64,000 bases of DNA, taken from Primulina eburnea (Eukaryota > Streptophyta > Magnoliopsida > Lamiales > Gesneriaceae). Of this stretch, positions 35,096 to 48,467 are shown one piece after another. The notes under the pieces were generated by a model that did not search any database, was not told the DNA's origin, and saw nothing but the letters and a program-made list of their open reading frames with translations. The stretch spans positions 48,925,693-48,989,692 of the forward strand of contig NC_133103.1 in NCBI RefSeq assembly GCF_022965805.1, in the 5' to 3' direction. Position 1 is the stretch's first letter, and each line of letters opens with the position of its first letter. The translations under genes and the position numbers were made by a program.

Positions 35096-35655
35096 GTAGG
35101 CTATGACCGTCGCCAATTTCTACATATTTATTCTTCTTCTGATATGAACTGATATGTGCAACTTTTTCTTAATGAACAAACATAAATGCATATAATGAAT
35201 AGAAAATGAAAAATCTAGGAAACACAAGGACATAAAATCCTTCCATTTATACCTGCGTTAGAAATTTCAAAATCTAGGAAATCTTCAAGTCCTTCAGAAT
35301 ACTTCACAGTTTATGTAGGCAAAAACATCCAACTTTTATGCATTGCAATTACAGTTGAAAATTCCACTTAGAAAATATATCATAACTCGGGAAGAACAAT
35401 ACACACTTTGTCCAATATAAGAAAGATTCAAGACAAATATCGATTATATTTCATATTCTTATGAAATCATATCCATAAAATATATTAACAAACCGAATAT
35501 GATGGATTTATAAAATAAATTAAATCGCTTAAGATCGATTTGAAATATATGGATTTGAAAATTATTGGGATAATTTGGATGAATTTTTATTAAAGATTGT
35601 TTTGATCCAAACGTAGTCTTTAGTGTTTTATTTTAAGCAATCATATTAACAAAAT

Positions 35656-36034
35656 GACAAAAACTTGTGTGAGACGGTCTCACGGGTTGAATTTGTGAGA
35701 CGGAGCTTTTATTTGAGTTATCCATGAAAAAGTATAATTTTTGGCAAAAACTTGTGTGAGACAGTCTCACGGGTCGAATTTGTGAGACGGATCTCTTATT
35801 TGGGCCATCCATGAAAAAGTAAAAGTTTTTAGGCTAAGAGTATTACTTTTTATTGTTAATATGAGTAGGGTTGACTCGTCTCACATATTAGTATCCGTGA
35901 GACGGTCTCACATGACTCACTCATAATTTTTTATGCTAAGAATATTACTTTTTATTGTAAATATGGGTAGGGTTAACCGGTCTCACAGATTAGTATCCGT
36001 GAGACGGTCTCACATGAGACCAAGTGACCAACTC
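35656..36034 (+). mobile_element. GTGAGAC-type MITE (outer copy, interrupted)
   Basis: This outer copy starts GACAAAAACTTGTGTGAGAC at 35656, is split at 35743-35922 by a second copy, and resumes TATGCTAAGAATATTACTTT to end at ACCAACTC. The flanks TAACAAAAT/AAACAAAAT match 8/9. The pair ends about 300 bp before the VPS38 start codon. Confidence 0.85.
35743..35922 (+). mobile_element. GTGAGAC-type MITE (inner copy, nested)
   Basis: A 180-bp copy with a perfect 9-bp target duplication ATAATTTTT (35734-35742 and 35923-35931), inserted in the same orientation into the AT-rich core of the outer copy. The left end is GGCAAAAACTTGTGTGAGAC, the right end GACTCACTC. Confidence 0.92.
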
Positions 36035-36331
36035 AAACAAAATATTTGAATTATTTCTTAATTCGAACCTGGTATGTGCACCAAACACGCCCTAACTCCA
36101 CTCCATGACGTCATCACAGGTACGCAACATGAATCCCGTTCTTGGTTTCACCATCGATCATTCATTTCTTGAAAACCCGCCATACAGTTCAGATGAGGTC
36201 AAAATTCGCAAAATATAAACCCTAATTCTGTCCCCAAATTTTCGGAGTATGATGGTGAAGAACTTCTCGAATGGTAATTTGAAAAAACAATTTGTTTTCA
36301 CTGCGAGAGATTCTTTGATCGCGGGTTGTGA

Positions 36332-39300
36332 ATGGAATCGACGAAGCCGATCGTGAAGGTACTAGAAGAGAAGCGCGAAGTAAAGGTGGATCAGCGTGCA
36401 AAGGTTATAGATTGGGAGGATTATGAACAGGAGCTTGCTCGTCTCTGCAGTTTAACCTCCGCTCTTGAAGAAGCGAGGAAGAAGAAGAATGCGCTTGAAC
36501 AGAAGCTGAATTCTTTCATACAAGTGAGTACTTTTCATTCATTTTCGTTTAGATTTGTTGATTTTGCGTTAATTATCTATTTACTTGTAAATATGTTCAC
36601 CTTTAGAAGAATAGATGTGGGCTGTATCCAGTTTAATGCTTAAAATGAAATAATAACAATGCAAGAACTTAAGGCCCTATTTATTTGTTATTCCTCTTAA
36701 GTTGTTAATGGTCTGGCGCCATAAAACATTTCTCTCTCCCATTTTAGTTTTCTGTTTGACTTGGTTTCTTATACTCGAGAAGAGGGGGGATAGAAAAGTT
36801 AGATGAATTTGGATCATTATGTTTACATTTTTTTTGGATATTGGAAATGAAATAGAAGTAATTAGTTGCCCCTTTAATAACTATGCTCATGAATCTAGAT
36901 ATTTTCTGTATTAGAGCAGGGTGCAGCTAGTCATTTAGAGTAAGGTTATTCCTTGAGAAATATGAAATCAGTCAATAAAACTCCATTCGGAATTAGGACA
37001 ATAGATGTTTTTAATCAATGGTAGATCTATCAAAATTTTCAGTGCATCACGCTCGTGATTATATCACATAGTTTATATACTGGAAAGGCTTTGCTAACAT
37101 GTTTACTACGGAAGGAATAAATGTTCTAGATTCCCTCAATTGCTCAGGTGTATAGATGGAAAGGAAGAAGGTGTTTTCTTTATAATTACAGCTATTGCCA
37201 CTGTGTTTAGCATATGTTATTTTGTCAAAATTATAAGTAGGCTCCAGCCGCACATCTCTCAATGCCCAATGGTAAAGAAATCGAACATTCACATTATTTG
37301 CTCGACCTGTTGAAAATATTTATTTTCAATTACTTCATGTTGTTCATGGAAGATGCTACTTTTATGCTGTCTATGATTGTTGTTCAGCTCGATGTTTATC
37401 ATAATGGCATTTTTTAGATACTAAAGGGGGTACCCTACGTCCCTACCATAGGATCTGTGGGTTTTGTGGATATGACTTGATTATTCGTCAAACCAACACT
37501 TTTATAAACGTCATCCTTCTTGTCTTTATTGGCACATACATCAACTTAATGCTATATTAGTTTTAGTTCTTAACATGAAAACTACACAGCTGTAGTTACT
37601 AAAGGGGTGTAAGGTGCAGTAAGACTCATGGCCTATGCACAAATTATGACCAAGTACTCGCCTTATGGAAGTGAGGCACACGAGGTGTTCATGTACTAAA
37701 ATCTACACATTTTGAAGAAAAGCTCCTGAAATATATATTTACATTCATATACATGCATATATATATATATATATATTATATAAGGGGTGCGCTTTATTGA
37801 GGGTTGTGCCTTGACTTGAGTGTAGGCATATGAACTAAGCCTCGCCTTGATTCTAAGCACACTCCTTGTGGGCCTTATTAACTGTGCCTCAAGTAATTTG
37901 AATTGCTTCTTCTTTTTTTTTTTAGAAAGTTGAACACGATATAATTTTTTCAAGGTTGTAAATGGCGGGAGGCGGTGGCGGGGCGGTCGGTGACCGCATA
38001 CCGCCTCAGCCACCTCGGCAGTGCCCAGGCGGCGCCTAGGCGGTTGAATTTTTTTAAGTAATTTTTTTTATAGATAATCATGCAATATAATCATTTTTAT
38101 ATAAAATGTGCAATTAAATAATATTTAAGTACAAAATATAATATCATCTAGATTCTAGATAATGTGCAATTAATAAAGATTCATCATCATATTAATGCTA
38201 TTATGTTAACAAAGTAAAATAATTATTTTTACCAAAAAACTAAGTTTAAATTTTTTAATTATTTGTCTGACTACTGGCGGCAGTAGGCGGCGGCGGTCGG
38301 CGGGCGGATTGTGTGTGGTGGTTGAGAGTTGAGAGTGAAAACCAAAAATAAAATAAAGAAAGTGAGGTGTGCTAGGGTTTTAATATTTAAAATTAGTTGG
38401 CTTTGACTAGGTTTTTAAAATTGTTGACTAGGTTTTTAAAATTGTTGACTACAACTTAAAAATCTTGACTGTCCGCCTGCTCGCAGCCTCGTACGCCTCG
38501 CCTGCCCGCCTTCTCGCCGCCTCGTCCGCCTCACCCGCCCGCCTGCTCGCCGCCTCGACCCACCTCCCCAACGCCGTATAGCTTGGGCCGCCTAAAACAC
38601 TCGTCTCATGTATAGGTGGTGCGGTCGAGGCCGCCTACCGCCTAGGCGGCCGCCTCGACCATCATTTAGAACACTGAATTTTTTTTTATCTTTGAGACTA
38701 ATGGAAGGATAAGTGGATCAAAATTACATTTATACAAAAAATGTTGTTGATTTGTTTTTCAAAACATTTGATTTTCTTTGTTATCTCATTTTTAATTGGT
38801 AACGCATCAACAAACTCAATACCAAAAACTTTGCATGCATTTATTAGTAGTAAATTCTCATTCTCCTATTTATTGATACTCTTTCAGAATCATTTATTTG
38901 TAGAAAGTAGAAAACTAGCTTACATTGTTGCTGTATTTTCAGATCGGAAGTTTGGAACCCTATATGTAGAATACATTGGTGGATAATATTACAATGTTTT
39001 TTTTTTATTGTAATTTTTATGCTGATCGATTTTTAAATTTTTACTTGGTTTTAAGTAGTATGGTACTTTTCATTTGGATCTGCTTTTATATTTGTACCTG
39101 GTTTAAGTAAATGACCTATGTGCCGTACTTATTTTATTATTTACCATTTCTTGTATTTTCTTTCATTCCTTTCTTCATTCATTGGTGGGTTCTCAACGCA
39201 GGTAGAAGCTGAGTCATTAAACCAGTCAGATGAGCTTGATCAGATGCGTGATAGATTGGAATGTCGTAAGTTGGTGATGGGGAACATGTCAATGGATTCA

Positions 39301-42300
39301 AAGGTTGTAAAGGAGAAAGTAAGAAAGCAGGAGGAACTTCTTAGTGCTAAAATTAGATCGCTTTTGTCCGGTGGCACCTCGCTTTCTGTAGCCAGCAGGC
39401 GCATGCAGGTATATTTCGATAGAATGGTAGGTTACTTATTCAGATTGCTTTTGCTAGTTTTTTCTGCTGAAATGAATTGGCATTTGATCCTCACACACTG
39501 GCTTCGTCGTTTATATCTTTTTGGTGAATATGGTATTGGTTTGTGGTGTTTCTTATACATTCCTTTATTTCATATATAATTCTGTGATGGAGTTTATGAG
39601 ACACTTAATTTTGAATGATAATAATCCTCTCTTGCACTGCATTCATTTATACAGATAAGGTAGTTATCTTAAAAACAGCTTTGTGAAATTGTTCAAATTT
39701 TCAAGTAACATCTGTCTTAGAATTTAAGTGTGCTGTATGTTGTTGCAAATCATTTTGTATTTTTCATTTCCCAGTATATTACATTAAATTTTCTAATTTT
39801 TTTATGGATTGGATTATTTTAGGTTGATTTGGAATTGATTTCTGTGCACCTGTAATTTTTTTTTTTTCATTTTGTCGCAGGATTCAAGTAAGTCACTTGC
39901 TGGAGAAAAAGGTTATGATCATCTGAAAAAATTGCAGAGGTTATTGAGAGTGAGGCAACAGTTTCTGGTGTCTCAGGTTTCTTTTCTATATCCAGTAAAG
40001 GTGGTGATTGGAAAAGTTCCCGAGCAAGAACTTGAATCATTTAGTAGCAGTATTAAGTCAGGTAATGGATCTTCCATCGGATGTTTTTTAATGTGTTATG
40101 CTCCTCTTTTTGTTTAGACAGATAAGATGCTATCTATAATACGACACATTCAGTTAGAAGTGTATAGTTATTCATGCTTCGACTTTGGAAATGTTAAGTA
40201 TAAAGAGGGACATATGCAACTGGTTACTCAATCTGCATAATAGATGTTGGTTGAACTGTTTAAATTATGTTGGGAGTGTGTTATTGTGCAAATTATCTAA
40301 ACTTATTATTCTCTGCCCTATATGGAAAGCTTCCATACACATTGAACATATTAAGAAGTTGTTATTTGTTGCCTCAGTATTGTTTAAGCTCAGAAAGTAT
40401 CTGACGTACAAAAATTTCATTATCTTATCCTGTGCACATATGCCAGATTTCTTAGGCTATACTAGGTTTATCTTTTCTCAGCCTTGAATCATGGCATTAC
40501 CTTCTCTTATCTGCCCTTCTCCTTTAAAAGATGGGAAGAAGAGAAGGACTGGACCCCCCTGTAGGACTTTATAGAGACTAATTGCGTTTCGACCTTATAA
40601 GTTTTTGAGGGATTCAGGGATTTCTACTTTTCTTCAAGTATCTCACTTTAGAAACCCGGGTCAACTTGTTTCTTTTGGGAACTGAAACTTCCTACAATAG
40701 GTGTGCATACGGGCCTAGAGTTTGCCCTATGCACGCTTGATTGAAATGTGGAGCTTGGTGTGCTCTCAGGCACATCAGCCACACCTAGGGCTTAAGTGAG
40801 CAAGGCGCACCTTTGATTAAGCTATGGTGCAAACAAGGCGCATGCCTTTGGTTACTATCATGCAAACGCTTGAAATCTGTCTTATGTCAGATGCAAGTGT
40901 TAATGCATTGTGTTGTATTGCAAGGTTCTTTGGGTTATTCAGTAAATTGTTTCTACTTTGTTAACACTTGTGTTTATTCACTGCTAGATGCCTCTGTTGA
41001 ATAGATTGACTTTTGAATATTATTTTACTTAAAGACTTTAAGTGATTGATTGGCATAATAGTCACACTTGTATAGGAGGGAGACTGTTGTTTCTTTTCAT
41101 ATGATTTTTTAACTGCCGTTTAGCAGCAATTTTTGGTGCTGATTAGAATGCAATACTGCTCAACTTCAAGGTCAATAAGTGTTTGGAAGATGGATGTCTG
41201 AGGGATGTTTTTGGTTTCCCTACTTAGAGGGCGCGAAACCCTAAACGACTACTCTCTTGCCAGGAATCCTGTACAAAACTCAATCTTTGCACTGGCGACT
41301 TTCTGATCCATGAACATTTCGGTTGGGACACTTGGCACGAATATCGCGTTAATTATCTGGCATGAACTGTGATCTGGGTTTTGTTACTCTAATTTCTTCA
41401 CCATGCTGTACGTGTGTTGAGCACGGCACAACGCAAACTTGACATAACTCTTTGAAGTTTTACTTCACTCTCAGACACCTGAAACATATCCCTTGAGAGT
41501 ATTGTGCAGTTCTCTAAGAATATTGCTTGACATGATCTGTTCGGTCTCTTTATTTTTTCTGCCATAGTCTGCTGATGAAATTTTTATTGGACTACTTTCA
41601 GATGTTGAATATGCGTAATCTTTAGAGAAGTCAAGTGCTTCTAACTAGTCCTTGACCAATCATGCTAAATCTGTCAAGTTTATAGAAAAAAATAATTTAG
41701 TTTATCTTTAAATTCTCTCTCTCGATTTACTTATTGATGTTTTCATGTGTGCAAGCCAAAGGCTTTGACTTATAGCTGTTTGTAGTCTTTTTAAACTTTT
41801 TGTTTATACATAACGTGATTCCAAACTTTATGTACTTTCAATAACCTTGTCGATGCACTTACATAATTTTGTGATTCAATATATGTTCTCCCTGTTTGTA
41901 TTAAGTATTTGTGTCTGCCTTTGATAGGCCTTCCCTTCTGCAAGTTTTATGCTAATTACTCATTGTTTTTATTTCTACCAATTAATGATTCATATCCTTT
42001 CGCTGAATACTCATTGTTTTTTTGTTGCCAATTTCAGGTGTTTGCGCTGGATCAAAACCTATTAACCAGGCCTCGTTGACCATCTTGGGTCTGCATCTTA
42101 CCATGATCCCTTTTACGAAGCTGAGTTTTTTCACCGATAAGAAGGAGGTTCAACGATCTTCAACTGCTTTGGGATATGTCGCTCATGTATGTGTCATCTC
42201 TTTTGCGGGGGCATGAAATTAATAACTAATATATTTGTTATTCTAGTTTTCTTGGTTGCTGTTTTACATTCAAAATATTAATAAGTGCTATCACATGATA

Positions 42301-42972
42301 TGTTCCTAGGAATCTTTAATGTCTTTTTAACACCAATTTAGGATAACGGGTGTTTATCCGTGTGGTTCAAACTTCAGGGGTGTTGATGTAACTTATCTGA
42401 TATCACTTTCATTTGGCAATATGCATGTACACTTATTTCTAATTTATTGATCTTAATGGTCCCTTTCTATGCAGGTTGTCTCACTCATAGCTTCTTACCT
42501 GCACGTTCCTTTACGATATCCATTTCGATTAGGAGGTTCTCGATCATATATACAAGATTATGCTCCTTCAATTGAGCATTCAGCATCTAGTTCAACTTTG
42601 GATCCAACAATTTCGACAAGCTCAAAGCCAATGGAATTTCCTCTTTTTCTCGAAGGTCAAGATTCAACAAGAGCAGCTTATGCCGTGTTTTTGCTAAACA
42701 AGGTGCATTTCAATCTTGAATCGTTGAATGACTTATAATAAGATAGCTTAACATCTGTATATCATGAAAACTTACTTTACAATTTGGTCAACTAATTTAG
42801 CCAAGATTAAAATTTCAGCAATTTTCAGATCAGTTATAAAATTACATGGTTGCAGGATTTAGAACAACTTCTAAATTTCATCGGCGTGAAGAGCTTAGGG
42901 CCACGACACATCTTAGCGAATTTGAAGGAGCTTTTGAGAAACATCGTTTCTCCAGAATACATTGATACATGA
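36332..42972 (+). CDS. VPS38: VPS38/UVRAG-like subunit of the class III PI3-kinase complex
   Basis: Six exons (36332-36523, 39202-39408, 39881-40061, 42038-42186, 42475-42702, 42856-42972) with GT-AG borders and closing phases encode 357 aa. The amino part (about 30-130) is charged and heptad-rich, consistent with the coiled coil that pairs with ATG6/Beclin. It is followed by the family core with [25 protein letters not shown] strands and the [21 protein letters not shown] and [16 protein letters not shown] blocks of UVRAG/Vps38/Atg14 proteins. In complex II with VPS34, VPS15 and ATG6, VPS38 supports PI3P synthesis on endosomes and vacuolar sorting. The start is the first ATG in the conserved exon. 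Intron 1 (2.7 kb) holds an hAT-type element and intron 3 is about 2 kb. VPS38 versus a distant ATG14 homologue is decided by recollection of the Arabidopsis protein. Confidence 0.88.
37951..38676. mobile_element. hAT-type non-autonomous element with GGCGG repeats, in VPS38 intron 1
   Basis: A 726-bp element has termini CAAGGTTGTAAATGGCGG and, on the other strand, CAGTGTTCTAAATGATGG. The 8-bp target duplication is AATTTTTT (37943-37950 and 38677-38684). GC-rich arms with repeated GGCGG/CCGCC and CGCCTAGGCGG enclose an AT-rich core. It has no transposase. Its GC-rich ends are very unlike the surrounding intron. Confidence 0.85.
40062..42037 (+). other. VPS38 intron 3
   Basis: A 1976-nt intron. 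A stretch around 40,700-40,860 contains repeated AAGGCGCA/GTGCATACGGG-like motifs and may be the remains of an insertion, but no ends could be set. The rest is ordinary T-rich intron. Confidence 0.5.
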
Positions 42973-44641
42973 TCTGAAACAGCACAATAAATTGTAAGTT
43001 TCTGTAGATGGATTCTACTTACTTTTTGAATGGTGCTTATTTTTTTAATGAAGCGCCGTGTTATTTTTTTGTCCAAATTTCCAGAATTATATTGACAATT
43101 ATAATTGTAATGAATATTTTAGACTGCAGTTTTATCTTGTAGTTCTCAGTACAGTGATTTGGTTCAAATTGTTTAATTTTTAGCTTATTTTTTTGTTTGG
43201 AGGAATGGAATATAACGAGAATTTTGGTTTACATTATATATATAAAGTTTGATGTGTTATACATCCACCGTACATACTTCTGTCAGCACCGATGAGGTGA
43301 CATTACCTGTTAGACATGCAATTTTTCTATGTTTCATTATATCCAATTAGTGAATGTGATGTTCATATAAACGTGCACGGTGAGTGGATAATAGTGTGTG
43401 TGCTTACTCCGAGAGGCATGTGACCTTATTCGTAATGATTTGATATGATTAATTCAGAATTTCAGGGTGCTTTTTTAGGGCAATTCATTTTTGTTCTCAT
43501 GCTGATAATATGTGATTTTTAGCTAATTATGTATGATGTTATCAATTTAGTCATGCAGTTATTTTTCATCAATTGATAAATTTTTTTTACCAAATATTTT
43601 TTCCATATTATAACAATTCAGCAAATAATACTTTATGAGATGTGAATTTTGTAGTAAAATATTTGATATATGATAGATGTATTGCCTGAACCGAGTTCAT
43701 CAAGTAAAATTGATGATAACATAAATTCTTTATTAAAATTTTTGGTAAACAACAATTATAAGTTAAAAGACTAAAACTCTGTTTAATTGTTATCCTACTT
43801 ATGCCAATTCAAAACGCAAAATATAAATAAATTAGGTATTGCTTGAAATATCAAATATCATATAATTAATTAATAATTATCTATATTTAACCAATTCGGC
43901 TGCTTTCTCTATCAGACTGCTATGTTTGAGTCAAATCTAGCATGCTTTTTTGTTACTTGAATTGCCTTCACATTCTACGTAGAATTTTTGCAAGTGCATG
44001 GAGAATATATGCCAGCATATTTTAATTTTTTTTGCTTCCCGTAGTTTACGTTCAATATTGGTCATGTGATAGCCGTTTAGGAGATGGTCGTCGGCCAAGT
44101 TGGCAGAGTTCCAAACCTGACTCGGACTTAAATGGATCAGATCGGATTGGATCGATGGACGTTAACGGATTCCGAGGTCCTGGTCTAGACGCCTAGGCAG
44201 ATCAGAATCAGGACATTGTTACACGGGTTTTCTTGCCCTTGTAGATTTTCAAGGAGATGCTAATGCAATTTTCACGAAAGATTTCAAACTAAAGCAATGC
44301 TGTGTAATAATGCTTCATTTCACGCCGTCTCCACCGCTGCACGGCTGCACTCATTTCAACGTCAAGTATTAGTGATCCATAGAGCTTTTCTAATCGGATA
44401 CTCAAGACTCCAATCCCTTTACACAACATTACAACATTAACCAAGAAAATTTGCTTTCGCAGGGGATTCATATGATAACTAGGAAATTAATCCCAATAAG
44501 TGAGATTGTCAAGTATGTTTCAAATTCTTGAAACGCTCGAAAGTAATAATCAAGTCAGACAAGTAACTAAATATAGGTGCATCGGTCATCCATTTGTTTC
44601 AAAAATTCTAGACCATCCCCAATATGGTGTATCACAAGAAC
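42973..44641. other. Convergent 3' regions of VPS38 and ERD2
   Basis: Probable 3' UTRs at both edges and AT-rich spacer in between. A less AT-rich block near 44,080-44,230 carries ACTCGGACTTAAATGGATCA and GACGCCTAGGCAGATCAGAA without recognisable coding or termini. Confidence 0.4.
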
Positions 44642-47600
44642 TCATGCGGGTAGTTGGAGTTTTACGTTGTTCTTCATGCTGAAACGGTGAAATGGGAACA
44701 AAGATCGAGTGAGGAAATGAAATGTGAGATAAAATACGCGGTGAACTAAAAAAGCTTACCTTTGGAAGTAATAGTAAAAGAAATCGGCGTACAGCAAAGT
44801 CTGAACAAGACCTGAAATCCAGGCTGCGGAAGAGAACCAGTGAACAATACTTGGGGTTAGTACAAGATTTTCAACGCAAAGCAAACATATGAGTAGAACT
44901 ATGTGGCAGGCCTCTGAAGAAACATCGTCCCAAACACTGCAGGTGTGTGTAGGTTTAATATCATCCAAACTGACCAAACATGGTGCAGGTGAGAGTGTGT
45001 ATAGATTTAAAGAGAGTAGAGTGACATACTTATCCAGTGGACAAAGTGTGGCTCGGTGAAGTAACGATAAATCCAGTTCAAAATGTATAGAGCCCGGTAA
45101 GCACTGCAAGAAGAGAGCAAGATTTGAGGAGTTTTAGCTGACCTATAAACATTACTACAGTCTTCATTGCCTAAATAGCATATTGACAAGTAAAATTCCA
45201 AGAAAAGTCAACGATGGCTACTGCAACAATAATTTTTTCTCATCATCTAAAGTTGCGTTTGGATTGAAAGATTTGAATTTGAGGGGAGAATTTGAAATGT
45301 TGCAGATCGGGGAGGTAGGGTGCTTCGTAAATCAATCCTCCTTAAAACTTTAACTTGAAAAGGTAGGATTTTTAGTTTGTGTTTTTTTAAAAAAAAATCT
45401 AATCATCTTGTAAACTAAATGACAGAGAACCAATTTCTATAACATATTTTGTAATAGAGATTATGTGATTTTTCTGGTAATGCATGTCTCTGCCCCTCCA
45501 AAATCCATTTGAATCTCCTCTGGTACCAATCTCGCCCAACAAAAAGAAATCACTGAGTCCATCCTTGCTTCTTCCTGGCACTTATAAGATCTAATGAGGT
45601 AGTCAGTCCTTTGTTTATTTAAACGTGATTTCATGGTTCCTACACTACTTACGCTCAGGATGTTGAATTTCAAGAAGCAATAATGGATGCTTTGACATTA
45701 AGATAACTCATAAACTCACTAAACATCTTATCGAATAAAAATGGAAAAACAAAAACTTTAATGGATAAAGCACACACATCCATACACGCGGCAAGCAGAA
45801 ACATGAATCAATAACTAAGAACTGGACATAGTAGGAGCGGAAAAAGCACCACAAGACCCAACTCGAACCAAGACAAATTTCTAAAGTAAAACAGAATTCC
45901 TATCAAACTCAAAATGAAAAAAAATATCTAGTTCATACGATTTATAATATGAAATAAGAAAATTACCCGAGAAGAAAAACGTATTGCCCAGTCAAGTTGT
46001 CAATATTTCTGGTCCTCTGCAGCAAAACCAGCTGAGGAAGAATGGCAACAGCTTCCAAGAACAAGGAAAATGCCCACAATACCTGTATATGAAAATGTTC
46101 TGACACCATAACTTAGATAAAATCAAGATATGTAGCAGCAGTAAGAAAAAAGTTAAAAGAGTACCTCTCTGAAGGTAAACTTCTCATGTATGAGTAAAGC
46201 TAAGACAAAACATGGCAGCACAAGAAAATAGTGGCGAAATGTGTCCTGGTCTTTGTCGTAGGATCGGCGGACAATCTTGTGCTTCCTTATGTACCAGACA
46301 ATAGAAAAAGAGCTTCCAAGAAATATTAATTTCATGAGTGTATTATACAGAGAAATATATGTTATAAATAGATCCAAGTAGCGAGTGGCAAACACAACAG
46401 CATAGAGCTCTTGGGTCTTCAGAGAAATACCTGCATAATGAGGCCAACGTCAACCAAAATGAACAGAAAACCAGGATATTTTGATGGGGCTGAGACAATA
46501 ATCAAAATAAAATGAAACAAGCGAAAACAATATTTTCTAATCAAGGAAAAAAAGCATAAAAGAAAATTATATTAAAGGAATATAACTTATTTCACCGCAG
46601 GAGAAGATGTACATTATGATATATCTGTTAGAATTGGGGGATTTATGAGATTATTTGGCCACTGCACAAGTAAATTGGCGCTGCCATCTTAACCACAAAA
46701 GGATTTGTTATAGCCATTTATGTCTGCTAATCTGTCAAGGAAGTGGGAGATTACTCAGTTGCCTGTTTCTTTAGGCTTCAAAAGCACTTAATTAATAAAT
46801 ATGCCGAAGAAAAAATATATTGATCAGTAGTCCTTTAGTACAACGCAAGAGTAATTCCATAATCATAAAGTTTTTTTCAACCACACTTACCAAAAAATTT
46901 CAATATATATACCTTAATCTAATCTATAGTGTGAGTATCTTCCATATTCAACTAACACCATAATAATCTTTTCCCAAGTCACACCGTTCCACTGGTCAGT
47001 TATCAACAGAAACACACAGTAGAGGCTCTCTCGAACTTCTAAGACAGTCTAAAATTGCACTCGTGAAGCCTATATGCTTCACGACGAAATTCAATAACCA
47101 CCAAGATATTGCATGTTCCGTTCCAAATGCAACCTAAAGCTGTTTATTTTAGAGAACATTAAACTCACTTGAACAAACTCAGCAAATATACAGAGTAAAT
47201 GACTGATTGATCATTCATCCCTTCATACACAAGTTATTCTACACCATCATAAAGAACCTATCAAATATTAACTTGAGGTTCCCAAATAAAGCCAATCCTT
47301 AATCTCTAGCACTTGCCCAGAAACTCGTTAATATAAAACCCATTTAACATTTTTGACCTACACCATTGCCTACAACCAGGAAATTATGAACTCATTTAGA
47401 GTAAGCACACGAACAAAATCTCAAAAACCAACCTCAATGAATCACCACCAAAAACACATTTTCCTCACATGGGCACAATGCAAAACAGATCACATAAATC
47501 ATTCTAATAACCACCATTACCAAGTTGGAAATCAAAAGCATCAATCTTGGATACCACTATTCAAGATTCTACATCTCACAGCCAAACACATTCATCTCAC

Positions 47601-47844
47601 AGCCGAACACATAGATGCATTCCTATCTCTACATCAAAGTCGCGGAATTAAGAAGATAAAGGGTCTTAAACTGGTCTTAAATCAATAAAAATCAAATCTT
47701 TTTTGGATCTAGGCATGACAAATAAGTAAAATAAGAGTTAATAACAAGCATACCAGCACAAGATTTGATAGTGTGAATCTTGAGAAGCAAAACAAGGACA
47801 CTTGCCAGATGGGTCAAGTCTCCTGCTAGCCTAAATATATTCAT
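44642..47844 (-). CDS. ERD2: ER lumen protein-retaining receptor (HDEL/KDEL receptor)
   Basis: Six minus-strand exons (47844-47754, 46430-46165, 46082-45967, 45103-45030, 44823-44760, 44678-44642) close in phase to 215 aa, the standard ERD2 length. It binds H/KDEL tails of escaped ER proteins in the Golgi and returns them by COPI vesicles. Family landmarks are present: MNIFRLAGDLTHLASVLVLL at the start, SLKTQELYAVVF, RRSYDKDQDTFRH, EAVAILPQLVLLQRT, NIDNLTGQYVFLLGAYRALY and YADFFYYYF. Hydrophobic segments fit seven spans. The tail reads SMKNNVKLQLPA, where family members I remember have SWKNN/SWKTN, so Trp is replaced by Met at residue 205. It is otherwise intact. Two MITEs lie a few hundred bases upstream. 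Confidence 0.95.
46431..47753 (-). other. ERD2 intron 1
   Basis: A 1323-nt AT-rich intron. The open frame near 47,353-47,688 on the other strand is an artefact of low-complexity sequence. No insertion ends were recognised. Confidence 0.7.
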
Positions 47845-48285
47845 CTTTTCTCACCCTCGTCTCCTTCCTCACTTTTGTGCAAATCAACCAAAGAACTAAA
47901 ATTTTCTCTAAGCCCACAGATCTGTCCAGAATTCCCTTTCTATACAGATATCTATTTCTGGGTTGATCCAAACAACGAACACGGAATGAGAATTGATTGT
48001 TAATCTTGCACTCACTGTATTTTCTGCTTCCGTTTAATTCCTCGTCATGGCGAATGAAAGAACACTGATGGTTACGGTAAGAAAACGAGGACAAGCTAAA
48101 CAATAACACGTGTGGGGACTCGGGCAAAACGTGTCTCCCCGATCGTATGGAAGCTTAATTGGGTTTTACTTTCCCCCAAAAAAATTGTGTGTTGGTTTTC
48201 TGAATTCTGATTTTGGAATATATGGGCAGAAAAGTCGATCAAATATAAAAATATTACATTTTTCTCCAAAATTTTATTCTAAAAT

Positions 48286-48467
48286 GGCAAAAACTTGTGT
48301 GAGACGTCTCACGGGGTCGTATTTTGTGAAACAGATCTTTATTTGAATAATCTATAAAAAAATATTATTTTTTATGCTAAGAGTATTACTTTTTATGCTG
48401 AATATGGATATGGTTGACCCGTCTCACAGATTGAGATCCGTGAGACGGTCTCACATGAGATCTACTC
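48286..48467 (+). mobile_element. GTGAGAC-type MITE
   Basis: A 182-bp copy from GGCAAAAACTTGTGTGAGAC to ATGAGATCTACTC. Flanks TTCTAAAAT/TTCTAAAAA (48277-48285 and 48468-48476) match 8/9. The first palindrome has lost two bases. Confidence 0.9.

Larger units (their letters stand above)
28308..35172 (-). mobile_element. Broken Ty1/Copia retrotransposon with two nested TRIMs
   Basis: The minus-strand order is 5' LTR, gag, integrase, reverse transcriptase, RNase H, 3' LTR, the Copia order. The 3' LTR is about 28308-28583 and starts TGTAAGAAAAAGTGGCACAT after a TGGGAGAA purine tract. The 5' LTR is about 34545-35172 and is split by a 349-bp TRIM. Without the TRIM both LTRs are about 270 bp. All coding domains carry stops or frameshifts. 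A second, unrelated TRIM sits in the reverse transcriptase. A diverged relative lies at 57822-61480. Confidence 0.9.
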
